A stretch of DNA of 38,746 bases from Gordonia jinhuaensis (GTDB lineage: Bacteria; Actinomycetota; Actinomycetes; Mycobacteriales; Mycobacteriaceae): contig NZ_BMGC01000032.1 in NCBI RefSeq assembly GCF_014639795.1, positions 1-38,746 of the forward strand, read 5' to 3'. Below, one piece after another: positions 7,254 through 18,229 of this stretch. Numbering within the stretch: position 1 is the first letter of the stretch; each line of letters begins with the position of its first letter. The translations under genes were made by a program, and so were the position numbers. The notes below the pieces were generated by a model. That model ran no database searches. It was not told the origin of the DNA and saw only the letters and a list, made by a program, of their open reading frames with translations.

Positions 7254-9626
7254 TCAGGATTCGAGATGCTGGGCCATCGCGGCGGGAAGGTCCTCGGAGT
7301 ACACCACCGACAGTTGCTGGGTGGCGCGGGTCAGGGCGACGTAGAGGTCGGACAGGCCACGTGGTGACTGCGCGACGATAGCGGTCGGCTCGACCACCAC
7401 GGTCTCGTCGAACTCGAGGCCTTTGGCGTCCGAGACTGTCGTCAGATGGACGGCGCGGTCGTCATCGGGGTCACCGACTGCCACGGCGAAACGTGTGTAG
7501 AGCTCATCAGGCACGATCACGGCAGTCAGCCCGTCGGACTCGGTGGCGTGTGCGCGTCGCAGCGCTTCGTCCACCACGTCGTCGGCGTCGACACGAACAG
7601 ACACCGGGGACCGCCCCGACGACCGCAGCGATGTCGGGGGTGTGCGGTCGGGGTCGATCTCGGCGAGCACTCCTGTTGCCACATCCATGATCTCGCGCGG
7701 TGTGCGGTAGTTGACCGTCAGCTCATGATGGCGCCAGCGCTGTGCCACATAGGGAGACAACACCTCACCCCAGTCGCGGGTGCCGGCGAGATCGCTCGTC
7801 TGGGCGGTGTCCCCGATGATCGTCATCCACCGGTTGGGTGTGCGGCGCATGAGCATCCGCCATGCCATCGGCGAGAGTTCCTGGGCCTCGTCGACGATCA
7901 CATGTCCGAATGTCCAGGTGCGGTCGGTCTGCGCACGTTCGGCCGTGGTCAGCCGTTCGCGCTGGGTCTGGCGGGAGGCCAGTTGCTCGGCGTCGATGAG
8001 GTCGTAGGCCATCAAGATCTCGGGATCGAGTTCGTCCTCCAGATCCTGCGGTGCGGATCCGGTGAGGATGTCGAGGGCGTCTTGTGCCTCCGACAGTCGC
8101 TGACGCCACTCGTCACGTTCCCGCTCGGACTCGTCGGGCTCGTCGTAGCCGATGATCTCGGCGACCTCATCGAGCAGGGGCGCATCGGCCGGCGTGAATT
8201 GCGATGTATCGGTGGGGAATTCGTCGGCGAAGAGGAGTGACTTCTCGTCGCGGTCGAGAATCGTGCCACCGGCACGGTCGATGTGATCGCGTGAGGCGTA
8301 CAGATCGAGAAGGAAGCTCGCCGGCGTGAGATGCGGCCAGAACTCCTCGAGGGCGGCGCGGATCGACTCATCAGCTGCGAGCTCGTCGCGGATGTCGGCG
8401 ATGTCGGTCCGACTGAGGAGCTGGCTACCGTCGAGCAGGCTCGAACCGATTCGCTCGGCGTGTTGCTGTGCCAGTGCGTCGAATGCCGCGTCGAGGAACA
8501 CCGGGCGCGCCCGGTTGTGGGGGCGTCGCGACGAGCGTGCACGTCCGCGGGCATGGGTGATCACCTTGCGGTCGATCTCCAGCGGATAGCCATCGAAGGT
8601 CAGTGTGATCGGTGTGCTCGGTAGCGTCTGCCGTTCTCGCACAGCTCGTTTGAGCACATCGACCATTCGGAGGTCGCCCTTGACCACGGCGGTCTCGCGC
8701 GGCTCCGGACGGTTGCCGTGTACCCCGGGGTAGAGGTCACCGATCGTCGAGAGCAACACGCCGGTCTCACCGAGTGAGGGCAACACCTGGCCGATGTAGC
8801 GCAGGAACGTGTCATTGGGTCCGATGATCAAAACACCGCTGCGCGAAAGGATGTCGCGGTGTGTGTAGAGGAGATAGGCCGCCCGGTGCAGGGCGACTGC
8901 GGTCTTGCCGGTGCCGGGCGCGCCTTGCACGACGGTCACCCCGCGGTGTGCCGACCGGATGATCACATCCTGCTCGCGCTGGATGGTTTCGACGATGTCG
9001 GTCATCTCGCCGGTTCGGGCGGCGTCGAGTGCGGCGATGAGCGCGGACTCGTTGACCACGTCGCCGCCCGAGGCTGTGGGGTCGGCGCCGGTGCCGTCGA
9101 GCATCTCGTCGTTGACCGCGCGAACACGTCGGGATCTGGTGCGCACATGCCTGCGGCGGTGCACATCCTCGGTGGCTGCCGGGGTCGCGAGGTAGAACGG
9201 TCGCGAGAGCGGTGCTCGCCAGTCGAGAAGCAGCGTCGAGTCGTCCTCGTCGTCGTCGAGGATTCCGATGCGGCCGATCCGGCGAACCTCACCGCCATCC
9301 ATGTCGAGCCGACCGAAGTACAGGTTGTGCTCGGCGGCATCGAATTTCGCGAGGTCCTCGCTGTACATGCGCTCGTAGGACTCGCGCTCGGACAACAGCT
9401 GGGGGTTGTCTTCGCCGTCCTCGCGCAGTTCACTGGCGAGTCGGCGCTGGGTGTTGCGGCGTAACCGGTCGAGTCGTGCGTAGACCCCGTCGAGGAACGT
9501 CTGTTCGGCCGCGACCCGCTCGTCGGTGCCGCCGTCCGGCGCCGAAGCGTCGCGCCCAGAGGCGGCGACCGAGGTGTTGGACGGGGCCTCCGACGGGGCC
9601 TTGTCGATGTTGTGGGTTCGCGTCAT
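7254..9626 (-). CDS. HelD-family RNA polymerase-remodelling ATPase (helicase IV-like, HelR-type)
   Basis: The 790-residue SF1-type motor is of the HelD/HelR family, which enters RNA polymerase channels, releases it from stalled complexes and, in HelR, protects it from rifampicin. Seen: a coiled-coil-like charged N-terminus (residues ~35-110) that in HelD reaches into the secondary channel, LLLDWRAPLSRPFY (~132-145) typical of the family, Walker A GAPGTGKT (235-242), Walker B VIVDEAQELSP (~579), MTIIGDTAQT, TVNYRTPREI and the C-terminal KGLEFDETVVV and LYVALTRATQQL motifs. The ~40 disordered N-terminal residues are extra. The ATG at 9626 has AGGA upstream. I see no recognisable rifamycin-associated inverted repeat upstream, so an antibiotic-resistance role is open. 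UvrD-like helicase is the alternative; the N-terminal half argues for HelD. Confidence 0.88.
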   Translation of the reverse strand: MTRTHNIDKAPSEAPSNTSVAASGRDASAPDGGTDERVAAEQTFLDGVYARLDRLRRNTQRRLASELREDGEDNPQLLSERESYERMYSEDLAKFDAAEHNLYFGRLDMDGGEVRRIGRIGILDDDEDDSTLLLDWRAPLSRPFYLATPAATEDVHRRRHVRTRSRRVRAVNDEMLDGTGADPTASGGDVVNESALIAALDAARTGEMTDIVETIQREQDVIIRSAHRGVTVVQGAPGTGKTAVALHRAAYLLYTHRDILSRSGVLIIGPNDTFLRYIGQVLPSLGETGVLLSTIGDLYPGVHGNRPEPRETAVVKGDLRMVDVLKRAVRERQTLPSTPITLTFDGYPLEIDRKVITHARGRARSSRRPHNRARPVFLDAAFDALAQQHAERIGSSLLDGSQLLSRTDIADIRDELAADESIRAALEEFWPHLTPASFLLDLYASRDHIDRAGGTILDRDEKSLLFADEFPTDTSQFTPADAPLLDEVAEIIGYDEPDESERERDEWRQRLSEAQDALDILTGSAPQDLEDELDPEILMAYDLIDAEQLASRQTQRERLTTAERAQTDRTWTFGHVIVDEAQELSPMAWRMLMRRTPNRWMTIIGDTAQTSDLAGTRDWGEVLSPYVAQRWRHHELTVNYRTPREIMDVATGVLAEIDPDRTPPTSLRSSGRSPVSVRVDADDVVDEALRRAHATESDGLTAVIVPDELYTRFAVAVGDPDDDRAVHLTTVSDAKGLEFDETVVVEPTAIVAQSPRGLSDLYVALTRATQQLSVVYSEDLPAAMAQHLES

Positions 9627-9712
9627 GAAGTCCTGCGCTCGTGCAATCGAGAATGCTCTCTGGGCTGTAGGGAAGTCGGAGAGTCCGGGCGAGGCGACCC
9701 GCCGGCGGCCGG

Positions 9713-9745
9713 CGTGTGGTGACCGCGATCTGCGATCACCACACG
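9713..9745 (-). terminator. Hairpin terminator of the DoxX-repeat gene
   Basis: A perfect 10-bp inverted repeat (CGTGTGGTGA / TCACCACACG) with a 13-base loop lies 10 bp after the stop codon of the minus-strand gene at 9755-10732 and ahead of the next minus-strand gene. No T-run follows. Position and stem strength support a terminator; an operator for the downstream gene is the alternative. Confidence 0.6.
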
Positions 9746-9754
9746 CGTGGGACG

Positions 9755-10732
9755 TCAGCGCAGCGAACGCAATTTGCTGCGGGTCTCGGCCCCTCGCTCC
9801 TGCGCGGTGTCGGCCAGTTCTGCCCCACGCTCCTGTGCGGTGCGGGCGAGCTCGCTGCCGCGTTCCTGAGCCGTCTGGGCCAGCTCGCTGCCGCGCTCCT
9901 GTGCGGTCTGGGCGAGCTCGGAACCGCGTTCCTGGGCGGTCTGTGCCAGTTCCGCGGCGCGCTCGCGCGCCGACTCGAGCACCTCGGGAGCGCGGTCGGC
10001 GACCTTGTCGCGCAAGCGCTTTCCGCGCTTACGGGTCTCCTCGGCGATCTCGGGCACCCGCTCGCGGGCGACGTCGGCGAACTCGGCGGCGTGTTCGCGT
10101 GCATTGTCGGCGAGCACAGCGGCACGTTCCTTTGCCGCATCGGCGAATTCGGCACCGCGCTCGGAGGCGACGTGGCCGAACTCCGTGGCACGCTCGCCGA
10201 CGGTGTCGACGATCTCGGGGCGACCGTGCTTGCTGTCGGTGGCGGCGAAGGGAACCGCCGCCGCGACGGCCGCCGAGGCGGATTCGGCCGCCTTCTTACC
10301 GCGCCAGGCCAGGCCGGGCTTGCCTTCGGTGTCGACGGCGGCGATCAGCAGACCGCCGAGCAAGCTCAGGTTCTTGTAGAACTGCGTGCGCTGCATCGAG
10401 CGCATCGCCGGATCGCTCTCGTTCCAGAAGTCGTGTCCGGCTGCGGTCGTGGGAACCAGCGTTGCGGCGAGGACCGCGGCAGACAGCCGCGGGAATTTGC
10501 CGACGGCCAGCGTCAGGCCCGCACCCAGATGGATCGCGCCGTTGACCCGGACCAGCGTCTCGGGGTTGTCCGGCAGCAGCGCGGCGATGTCCGGGGGCAG
10601 CTTGGACGTGACATCGGCGATGACGGGGCCGGCTTTTTCAGCCCGTTTGGCAGGAGAACGCACCGCGTCGAATCCGGAAACGACGAACAGCGATGCGAGC
10701 ATGGGTCGTGCAACTCGGCGGATCAGCACCAA
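9755..10732 (-). CDS. DoxX-family membrane protein with a long 11-residue-repeat tail
   Basis: Residues 1-~135 are a DoxX-like domain: a first membrane segment with RPMLASLFVVSGFDA, a second near 64-78 (GAIHLGAGLTLAVG), a third near 84-98 and a fourth near 121-132 (LSLLGGLLIAAV), plus the family's W-x-E-x-D stretch (102-107). From residue 180 to about 322 the protein is thirteen consecutive 11-residue units of the form E-R-G-x-E-[LF]-A-x-x-A-[QRK], the last five nearly identical. Such 11-mers make long amphipathic helices, as in apolipoproteins, LEA proteins and synuclein. I infer that the tail lies on a membrane or lipid surface or forms a right-handed coiled coil on the cytoplasmic side. 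Function is unknown. A short tail without repeats is usual for DoxX proteins of ~140-180 residues. Confidence 0.85.
   Translation of the reverse strand: MVLIRRVARPMLASLFVVSGFDAVRSPAKRAEKAGPVIADVTSKLPPDIAALLPDNPETLVRVNGAIHLGAGLTLAVGKFPRLSAAVLAATLVPTTAAGHDFWNESDPAMRSMQRTQFYKNLSLLGGLLIAAVDTEGKPGLAWRGKKAAESASAAVAAAVPFAATDSKHGRPEIVDTVGERATEFGHVASERGAEFADAAKERAAVLADNAREHAAEFADVARERVPEIAEETRKRGKRLRDKVADRAPEVLESARERAAELAQTAQERGSELAQTAQERGSELAQTAQERGSELARTAQERGAELADTAQERGAETRSKLRSLR
9800..9964 (-). repeat. Five tandem 33-bp coding repeats
   Basis: Five in-frame 33-bp units encode ERAAELAQTAQ, ERGSELAQTAQ twice, ERGSELARTAQ and ERGAELADTAQ. A sixth partial unit follows towards the stop. DNA identity between the central copies is high, which suggests recent unit duplication, whereas the eight older upstream units of the same protein have diverged. 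Confidence 0.9.
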
Positions 10733-10820
10733 CAGCCTCCTCGATGTGGCTCACCCAAACGTGAACCTCAACGACGTTACCGGCTTGAACGCACCGACGC
10801 AGTCGCCTGCGGGGGCGTGG

Positions 10821-11498
10821 TCACCAGCCTCGTTCGCGCCACTGCGCAAGTGCGGGGCGTTCCGCGCCGAGTGTGGTGTCCTTGCCGTGTCCCGGATAGA
10901 CGATCGTGTCGTCGGGGTAGACGTCGAAGAGCTTCGTGGTGACGTCGGTGTAGAGGGAGTCGAAGTCTTCCGGTGAGTTCGTTTTCCCGAGTCCCCCAGG
11001 GAACAACGAGTCGCCGGTGAACAGGTGCGTCACGTCGTCGGTCAGTGCGAGTGCGATCGATCCGGGCGTGTGCCCGACCAGACTGATCACCTGCAACGTC
11101 AGGTCGCCGAGCTCGATGGTGTCGCCGTCGTCGAGCATCCGGTCGGTGTCGAGCGGGATGTCGGGGGCGTCGACGGAACCGGCTGCTGTGGAGATGGCCA
11201 CGCCGGAGCGCAGCTGCGCGAGTCCCTGCCAGTGGTCGGCGTGTTTGTGGGTGGTCACCACCACCCGGGGGATGACGTCGAGTTCGGAGAGCAGCGCCAC
11301 GATGCGGTCGCCGTCGTTGGCGGCATCGATCACCAGAGCGCTGCGCGACGCCCGTGAGATCACGACGTAGACGTTGTTGTCCATCGGCCCCACCGAGAGC
11401 TTCAGGATCTCTGCATGCGGCGTGAGGCGTCGCTGTGCATCGGGGGATCCGCTGACGTCGCCGGTGTAGTCGTCGCTGATCGTTACCGCTGAGGTCAT
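10821..11498 (-). CDS. MBL-fold metallo-hydrolase (glyoxalase II-like, Rv1637c position)
   Basis: The 225-residue metallo-beta-lactamase-fold enzyme carries the zinc motif TTHKHADHWQG (HxHxDH, residues ~100-110), a second metal histidine in LVGHTPGSIAL, the bridging aspartate in FTGDSLFPGGLGKT and a final histidine in YPGHGKDTTLG. These are the group's usual ligands, so an active hydrolase is likely. Glyoxalase II-type thioesterase or related activity is possible; the substrate cannot be told from sequence. The start is taken at the ATG at 11498 (MTSAVTISDD); another ATG two codons upstream is equally open. It is divergent from uvrA and sits where M. tuberculosis has Rv1637c. It lies 88 bp upstream of the DoxX-repeat gene on the same strand, so cotranscription is possible. 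Confidence 0.9.
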   Translation of the reverse strand: MTSAVTISDDYTGDVSGSPDAQRRLTPHAEILKLSVGPMDNNVYVVISRASRSALVIDAANDGDRIVALLSELDVIPRVVVTTHKHADHWQGLAQLRSGVAISTAAGSVDAPDIPLDTDRMLDDGDTIELGDLTLQVISLVGHTPGSIALALTDDVTHLFTGDSLFPGGLGKTNSPEDFDSLYTDVTTKLFDVYPDDTIVYPGHGKDTTLGAERPALAQWRERGW

Positions 11499-11811
11499 GA
11501 TCACAACCTACGTGAGCGCGATGGCCGGCGACATGTCCGATGACGCGGTCGGCACCCGGATCGGGAGGCGTCGGCGACGTCCGACGCGCACCGTCGTCCC
11601 AGCGCAAGACGGCTCCCTCGGATCCGACCCACGGTTTTGTCGGTGGCCGGAGGTAGCGTGCCCGGTGGTGGCGTGCACTCCAGCCCGGGTGGGTGTCGGA
11701 CGCCGTGGATAGCATGGAAACGATATGTCCCCAGGGCCGAGCACAGCTGCGCCCGGGGATCTGCGGGGGACGGCGATTGCGGTCTCCGATAGTTCGTGAG
11801 TGAGGGAAACT
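11499..11811. other. 313-bp spacer between the MBL hydrolase and uvrA
   Basis: This divergent intergenic region holds the uvrA damage promoter at 11637-11659. A second TANNNT hexamer (TAGCAT, 11710-11715) sits nearer to uvrA but lacks a convincing -35. I looked for the actinobacterial LexA box (CGAAC-N4-GTTCG) and saw none. No coding frame looks real here. Confidence 0.6.
11637..11659 (+). promoter_or_regulatory. RecA-independent DNA-damage (PafBC-type) promoter of uvrA
   Basis: TTGTCGGTG, eight bases, then TAGCGT is an exact match to the mycobacterial RecA-NDp/PafBC consensus TTGTCRGTG-N8-TAnnnT. In M. tuberculosis this promoter class drives many RecA/LexA-independent damage genes. The predicted start is near 11666, which leaves a ~145-base leader before the uvrA GTG. 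Confidence 0.75.
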
Positions 11812-14775
<2,964 letters not shown>

Positions 14776-14800
14776 GCCGACACCCGCGCGGCGTCGGACC

Positions 14801-16261
14801 TCACAGTCGGGGTCGGCGACCTGGCTGCTGACGGGGTGGCGTCTGGTGTCGCCCGGGCAGCGCCGGGGCGGGCAGCTTGTCGGTCACGTCGGCGCGCGCC
14901 ACCTCGGCTGCGGTGCCGCCGAAGCGAACCGGCGCACCGTGAGCTCCGCGACGGAAGACCGAGGTGAGGTCACCGAAGGTCGCCCGCCGCCACGCCGAGA
15001 TGTTCGGTTCGGCGACGCCGGTGACGCGTTCGAGCAGTCGCAGACAACTGGTGTGATCGAAGCGTTCGGTGGCCACCCAGCCGCCCACTGTCCACGGTGA
15101 CACGACGATCGCGGGGACACGATAGCCGCCGCCCACCGGGAGTCCGCCGACGAACTCGTGATCGGTCCCCGCCGGCGGCAGCGGCGGCACCACGTGGTCG
15201 AAGATGCCGTCGTTCTCGTCGTAGCAGAGGATGAACACGGTCTTGGCCCACACCGCCGGGTTCTCGGCGATGGCGTTGATCTTGGCGGCGATGTAGGCCG
15301 CACCGTCGGCCGGACGGTAGTCAGGGTGTTCGGATGCGGTCGAGGTGGGGATGATCCACGACACGGTGGGCAGGCGATCGTTGCGGGCATCGGCCTCGAA
15401 TGAGCCGGCCGGCCGAGACCGCAGCCCCCGTTCGTACAGTGGCTCACCGGGTTTCGCAGACGTGAACGCGGCGAAGTTCTTCAGCATGTTGCAGCCGTAG
15501 TCGTCGTCCTCGGCGTAGACCTGCCAGCTGACGCCCGCCTGCTGCAGGCGTTGTGCATAGGTGGTCCAGGTGTAGCCGCCGGGCGGTGCGGTGTTCTTCA
15601 GGATGGGACCGCCGGCGGCGCCATCGGGATCGATCGTCCCGGTCATCCACATCATCCGATTGGGCCAGGTGGGGCCCAGGACCGAGCAGTGGTAGGCGTC
15701 GCAGATGGTGAACGCGTCGGCCAACGCCCAGTGGAACGGGATGTCGCGGCGCTCGTAGTAGCTCATCACATAGGGGCCGTTGTCACCGTCGGCCTTCCGA
15801 TGCGCCGGTAGCCAGGCGTCCATCTCCCCGCCGTTGAGTGCCTCGTGCTGCACCGCCCACGCATGCGACGTCGAGGGGATCTTCTGGGCGCTCGAGGTGA
15901 ACGTGTCGAGGTGAAAGGGCAGTGTGTAACCGGCCGGGTTCACCGGATCAGGCTGGTAGAAAACGGATTTGCCGGTCGACAGCCTCAGAGCGTGTGGGTC
16001 GGAGAAGCCGCGCACGCCGTTCATCGTCCCGAAGTAGTGATCGAATGACCGGTTCTCCTGCATCAGCAGGACGACATGTTCGATCTGCCCGCCGGGTGCT
16101 GCCGGGGCTGCGAGTGCGCGCCCCACTGCATCGGGGAGCAGCCCCGCGGCGGCGGCAGCGGCGGCCGCGGCCGCCGACCCGGTGAGGAATCGGCGTCGAG
16201 TCAGTCCGGACGCGTCGCCGCCATCGGCCTGGTCGCGCTCGGGCACGATCGGATCGGACAT
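14801..16261 (-). CDS. Tat-exported phospholipase C (phosphoesterase family)
   Basis: The 486-residue enzyme is of the non-haemolytic phospholipase C/acid phosphatase AcpA family, like mycobacterial PlcA-D. It hydrolyses phospholipids (or other phosphodiesters) outside the membrane. The N-terminus is a twin-arginine signal: TRRRFLTG (21-28), an Ala-rich hydrophobic stretch (29-40), and a likely cleavage site after ALA near residue 51. The mature part starts with the family motif HVVLLMQENRSFDHYFGT (62-79), followed by NRMMWMTGT, the metal-binding CYDENDGIFDHVVPP and a C-terminal RFDHTSCLRLLE. These residues are intact, so it is probably active. The ATG at 16261 is chosen for its strong GGGAGGGG site and because the Tat motif then falls correctly. 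It is convergent with uvrA, 25 bp away. Confidence 0.93.
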   Translation of the reverse strand: MSDPIVPERDQADGGDASGLTRRRFLTGSAAAAAAAAAAGLLPDAVGRALAAPAAPGGQIEHVVLLMQENRSFDHYFGTMNGVRGFSDPHALRLSTGKSVFYQPDPVNPAGYTLPFHLDTFTSSAQKIPSTSHAWAVQHEALNGGEMDAWLPAHRKADGDNGPYVMSYYERRDIPFHWALADAFTICDAYHCSVLGPTWPNRMMWMTGTIDPDGAAGGPILKNTAPPGGYTWTTYAQRLQQAGVSWQVYAEDDDYGCNMLKNFAAFTSAKPGEPLYERGLRSRPAGSFEADARNDRLPTVSWIIPTSTASEHPDYRPADGAAYIAAKINAIAENPAVWAKTVFILCYDENDGIFDHVVPPLPPAGTDHEFVGGLPVGGGYRVPAIVVSPWTVGGWVATERFDHTSCLRLLERVTGVAEPNISAWRRATFGDLTSVFRRGAHGAPVRFGGTAAEVARADVTDKLPAPALPGRHQTPPRQQPGRRPRL

Positions 16262-16494
16262 CGTCGAATCCCCTCCCAGTCGGGTCTCCCGTCGCGCCGA
16301 GTCCCTGCGGGATGCGCGAGTCCGGCAGGGCACCGGACGGCCATCACGCTGCTGTAGCGAGGTGGACTCCGGCGATGTTCGGGATGAATCCGACGTGAAG
16401 ATCGGAGAGCGGACGATGTCGATCAGCTAGCGAGTAGGTGTCCTCACCAACCTGTCCTGACTCACCTGTCCTGGGCGTCGCGGCTGGACGAAGG

Positions 16495-16905
16495 TCAGGA
16501 CCGACGACTACGACCGACCTTTTCGCCCGGGCCCTCGCCGGGCGCATCGGGCTCGGCGCTGGCTTCGCGGAACGCGGCCTGCAGGCTCTTGAGGCCGTCC
16601 CGCACGGGGGCGGCGTGAATTCCCAGGTATTCGGTGGAGGAGTGCACCAGCCCGGCGAGCGCTGTGATGAGGCGACGGGCCTCGTCGAGGTCCACGTCCT
16701 CGTCTGAGGCGCCGTCGGCCAGGCCGAGTTTCTCGGCCGACGCGCTCATCAACATGACGATCGCCTTGGTGATCACCTCGATGGCCGGTACGTCGCCGAG
16801 CTCACGAACCGGCATCCCCTCATCGTCATATCCCGCGTCGACTGCGTTCGTTGGGGAGGTGTCGCTGGTAGAGGCATCGTCAGGCGAATAGGAGTTCTGC
16901 GGCAT
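16495..16905 (-). CDS. DUF1844 family protein
   Basis: The 136-residue acidic cytoplasmic protein is recognised as DUF1844 by the helical core VPAIEVITKAIVMLMSASAEKLGL (~38-61) and the following DLDEARRLITALAGLV (~72-87), which are typical of this small uncharacterised family found next to infC in many actinobacteria. The first ~30 residues are polar and probably disordered; the tail is Gly/Glu/Arg-rich. No enzyme motif is visible. It is divergent from infC across a 415-bp spacer. Family function is unknown, and the link to translation rests on gene neighbourhood only. Confidence 0.85.
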   Translation of the reverse strand: MPQNSYSPDDASTSDTSPTNAVDAGYDDEGMPVRELGDVPAIEVITKAIVMLMSASAEKLGLADGASDEDVDLDEARRLITALAGLVHSSTEYLGIHAAPVRDGLKSLQAAFREASAEPDAPGEGPGEKVGRSRRS

Positions 16906-17320
16906 GACTGTTAGACTTTCACGTACGACCGCCCTGGCAACAGCTGGGGTTTAGCAAAGTGGAGTTCCGCTCCCACCGCTCGGCGCCACGACTTCTCTCG
17001 GGAAGTCCACGGTAGCTGCGTGGTCCGGTTGCCCGGATGTGTGGTTGTCGCCTCGGCGGTGATCAGGAACATTCGCGGGTTCACTCGTGTTGTCGGGTGA
17101 CAGACGCTGGTTCACACCAGGAGTCTCGACCGGTCGGTGACGGAGCCCCGTCGTCGTCCTGCCACAGGATGACGATCCGGGGCTCTCGTGCATTCGAGGG
17201 TGTGGTGCGTCGACACCGATCGTGCGCCGGGTGACGGTGTGCGATCGGGGATCACCACCGAGCTCGACGTCGCCCGCGACCGGTGGTCACCGAATGAGAG
17301 AAACGGCACAAGGAGGCCCC
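16906..17320. other. 415-bp spacer and long leader upstream of infC
   Basis: This is the divergent region between the DUF1844 gene and infC. It contains the large hairpin at 17143-17185. I could not identify a convincing -35/-10 pair for either gene, and no coding frame looks real. The open frame running into infC from 17222 includes an ATG at 17294, but the conserved IF3 sequence and the ribosome site point to the ATC at 17321. Confidence 0.5.
17143..17185 (+). promoter_or_regulatory. Large hairpin in the infC leader
   Basis: An 8-bp outer stem (GAGCCCCG / CGGGGCTC), a 2-base bulge (TC) and an 11-bp inner stem (TCGTCGTCCTG / CAGGATGACGA, one G-T pair) close on a 3-base loop CCA: 19 base pairs in 43 bases. 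It ends ~135 bases before the infC start. There is no T-run, so it may be a terminator of the U-less type, an attenuator or a ribosomal-protein/IF3 control element. The structure is seen directly; the role is inferred. Confidence 0.55.
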
Positions 17321-17914
17321 ATCAGCACTGAGACCCGCATCAACGAGCGCATCCGCGTCCCAGAGGTCCGACTCGTCGGACCGAACTCGGAGCAGGTGGG
17401 CATCGTGCGTGTTGAAGATGCGCTACGCCTGGCGTACGAAGCAGATCTGGACCTGGTCGAGGTGGCGCCCAACGCCCGCCCGCCGGTGTGCAAGATCATG
17501 GATTACGGCAAGTTCAAGTACGAGGCGGCGCAGAAACAGCGCGAGTCCCGCCGTAACCAGCAGATGACCGTGATCAAGGAGCAGAAGCTCCGCCCGAAGA
17601 TCGACGATCACGACTACGAGACCAAAAAGGGTCACGTGGTCCGATTCCTCGAAGCGGGCTCCAAGGTCAAGGTCACCATCATGTTCCGTGGACGCGAGCA
17701 GTCCCGACCCGAACTCGGGTACCGGTTGCTGCAGCGACTCGGCCAGGATGTCAGCGAGTACGGCTTCGTGGAGACCGCTCCCAAACAGGACGGTCGCAAC
17801 ATGACGATGGTGCTGGCCCCGCACAAGGGTGCAAAGACCCGTGCGAAGGCGCAGCAGGACCATCAGGGCGGCGGTTCGGGTTCCTCCGACAACGCTGCCG
17901 CCGACGCCGGCTGA
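17321..17914 (+). CDS. infC: Translation initiation factor IF-3
   Basis: IF3 binds the 30S subunit, keeps it apart from 50S and proofreads start codons. The 197-residue product has the N-terminal domain ([41 protein letters not shown]), a lysine-rich linker ([15 protein letters not shown]) and the C-terminal domain with [16 protein letters not shown]. The tail from ~170 is Gln/Gly/Ser-rich, as in other actinobacterial IF3. The start is the ATC at 17321, four bases after a perfect AAGGAGG. A non-AUG/GUG/UUG start is a hallmark of infC, because IF3 rejects such codons and so represses itself. An ATG 27 bases upstream is in frame but has no ribosome site. It is followed by rpmI and rplT. Confidence 0.96.
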   Translation: MSTETRINERIRVPEVRLVGPNSEQVGIVRVEDALRLAYEADLDLVEVAPNARPPVCKIMDYGKFKYEAAQKQRESRRNQQMTVIKEQKLRPKIDDHDYETKKGHVVRFLEAGSKVKVTIMFRGREQSRPELGYRLLQRLGQDVSEYGFVETAPKQDGRNMTMVLAPHKGAKTRAKAQQDHQGGGSGSSDNAAADAG

Positions 17915-17929
17915 CGCAGGTTCACGCGC

Positions 17930-17957
17930 CCACCGTCGTGTAGCCACCCGACGGTGG
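17930..17957 (+). terminator. Hairpin directly after infC
   Basis: A perfect 9-bp stem (CCACCGTCG / CGACGGTGG) with a 10-base loop starts 16 bases after the infC stop. No T-run follows. It may partially terminate infC transcripts before rpmI-rplT, or form part of a ribosomal-protein leader. Seen directly; role inferred. Confidence 0.5.
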
Positions 17958-18013
17958 TGTCGTGCGGCCTGGGTCAGTCCACGGTGACGCTGCTCCGGTC
18001 TCGAGGCCGGTGT

Positions 18014-18057
18014 GCGCCACCAGATGTGGCGCCTGCGGAGTCGAGAGATCGACTCCG
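18014..18057 (+). promoter_or_regulatory. Paired hairpins in the rpmI-rplT leader
   Basis: Two perfect stems stand side by side: GCGCCAC/GTGGCGC (18014-18032, 5-base loop) and CGGAGTCGA/TCGACTCCG (18036-18057, loop GAGA, a stable GNRA tetraloop). They lie in the 315-bp gap between infC and rpmI. In Bacillus and E. coli L20 binds a structured leader ahead of rpmI-rplT; this arrangement could serve the same purpose, but no sequence similarity to those leaders is claimed. Confidence 0.5.
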
Positions 18058-18059
18058 AA

Positions 18060-18101
18060 CACAAGCCGACAGACACAAGCCGACAGACACAAGCCGACAG
18101 A
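18060..18101 (+). repeat. Three perfect tandem 14-bp repeats upstream of rpmI
   Basis: The unit CACAAGCCGACAGA occurs three times without a mismatch, directly 3' of the GNRA hairpin and ~130 bp before rpmI. It does not encode anything recognisable (42 bases, not translated in a supported frame). It could be a slippage-prone minisatellite or a repeated protein-binding site in the leader RNA. Confidence 0.95.
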
Positions 18102-18229
18102 ACCGCAACGCCGTCAACGACGGGGCCGCGAGAGACCACATGAGTCGGCCACGAGAGTCCACACGCACCGCACGCGTGGATCGCTCGCTGCCGACAGACC
18201 AGAGAACACCCATCAGAAGAGGAAAACCG

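Noticed and set aside
16431-16490. Near-repeat with CACC and CCTGTCCTG downstream of the DUF1844 gene as a possible regulatory site
   Set aside because: Only two short, imperfect copies at a gene end; nothing to support a role.
17090-17110. TTGTCGGGTG ahead of infC, similar to the damage-promoter motif
   Set aside because: It has an extra G and no TAnnnT at the right distance.
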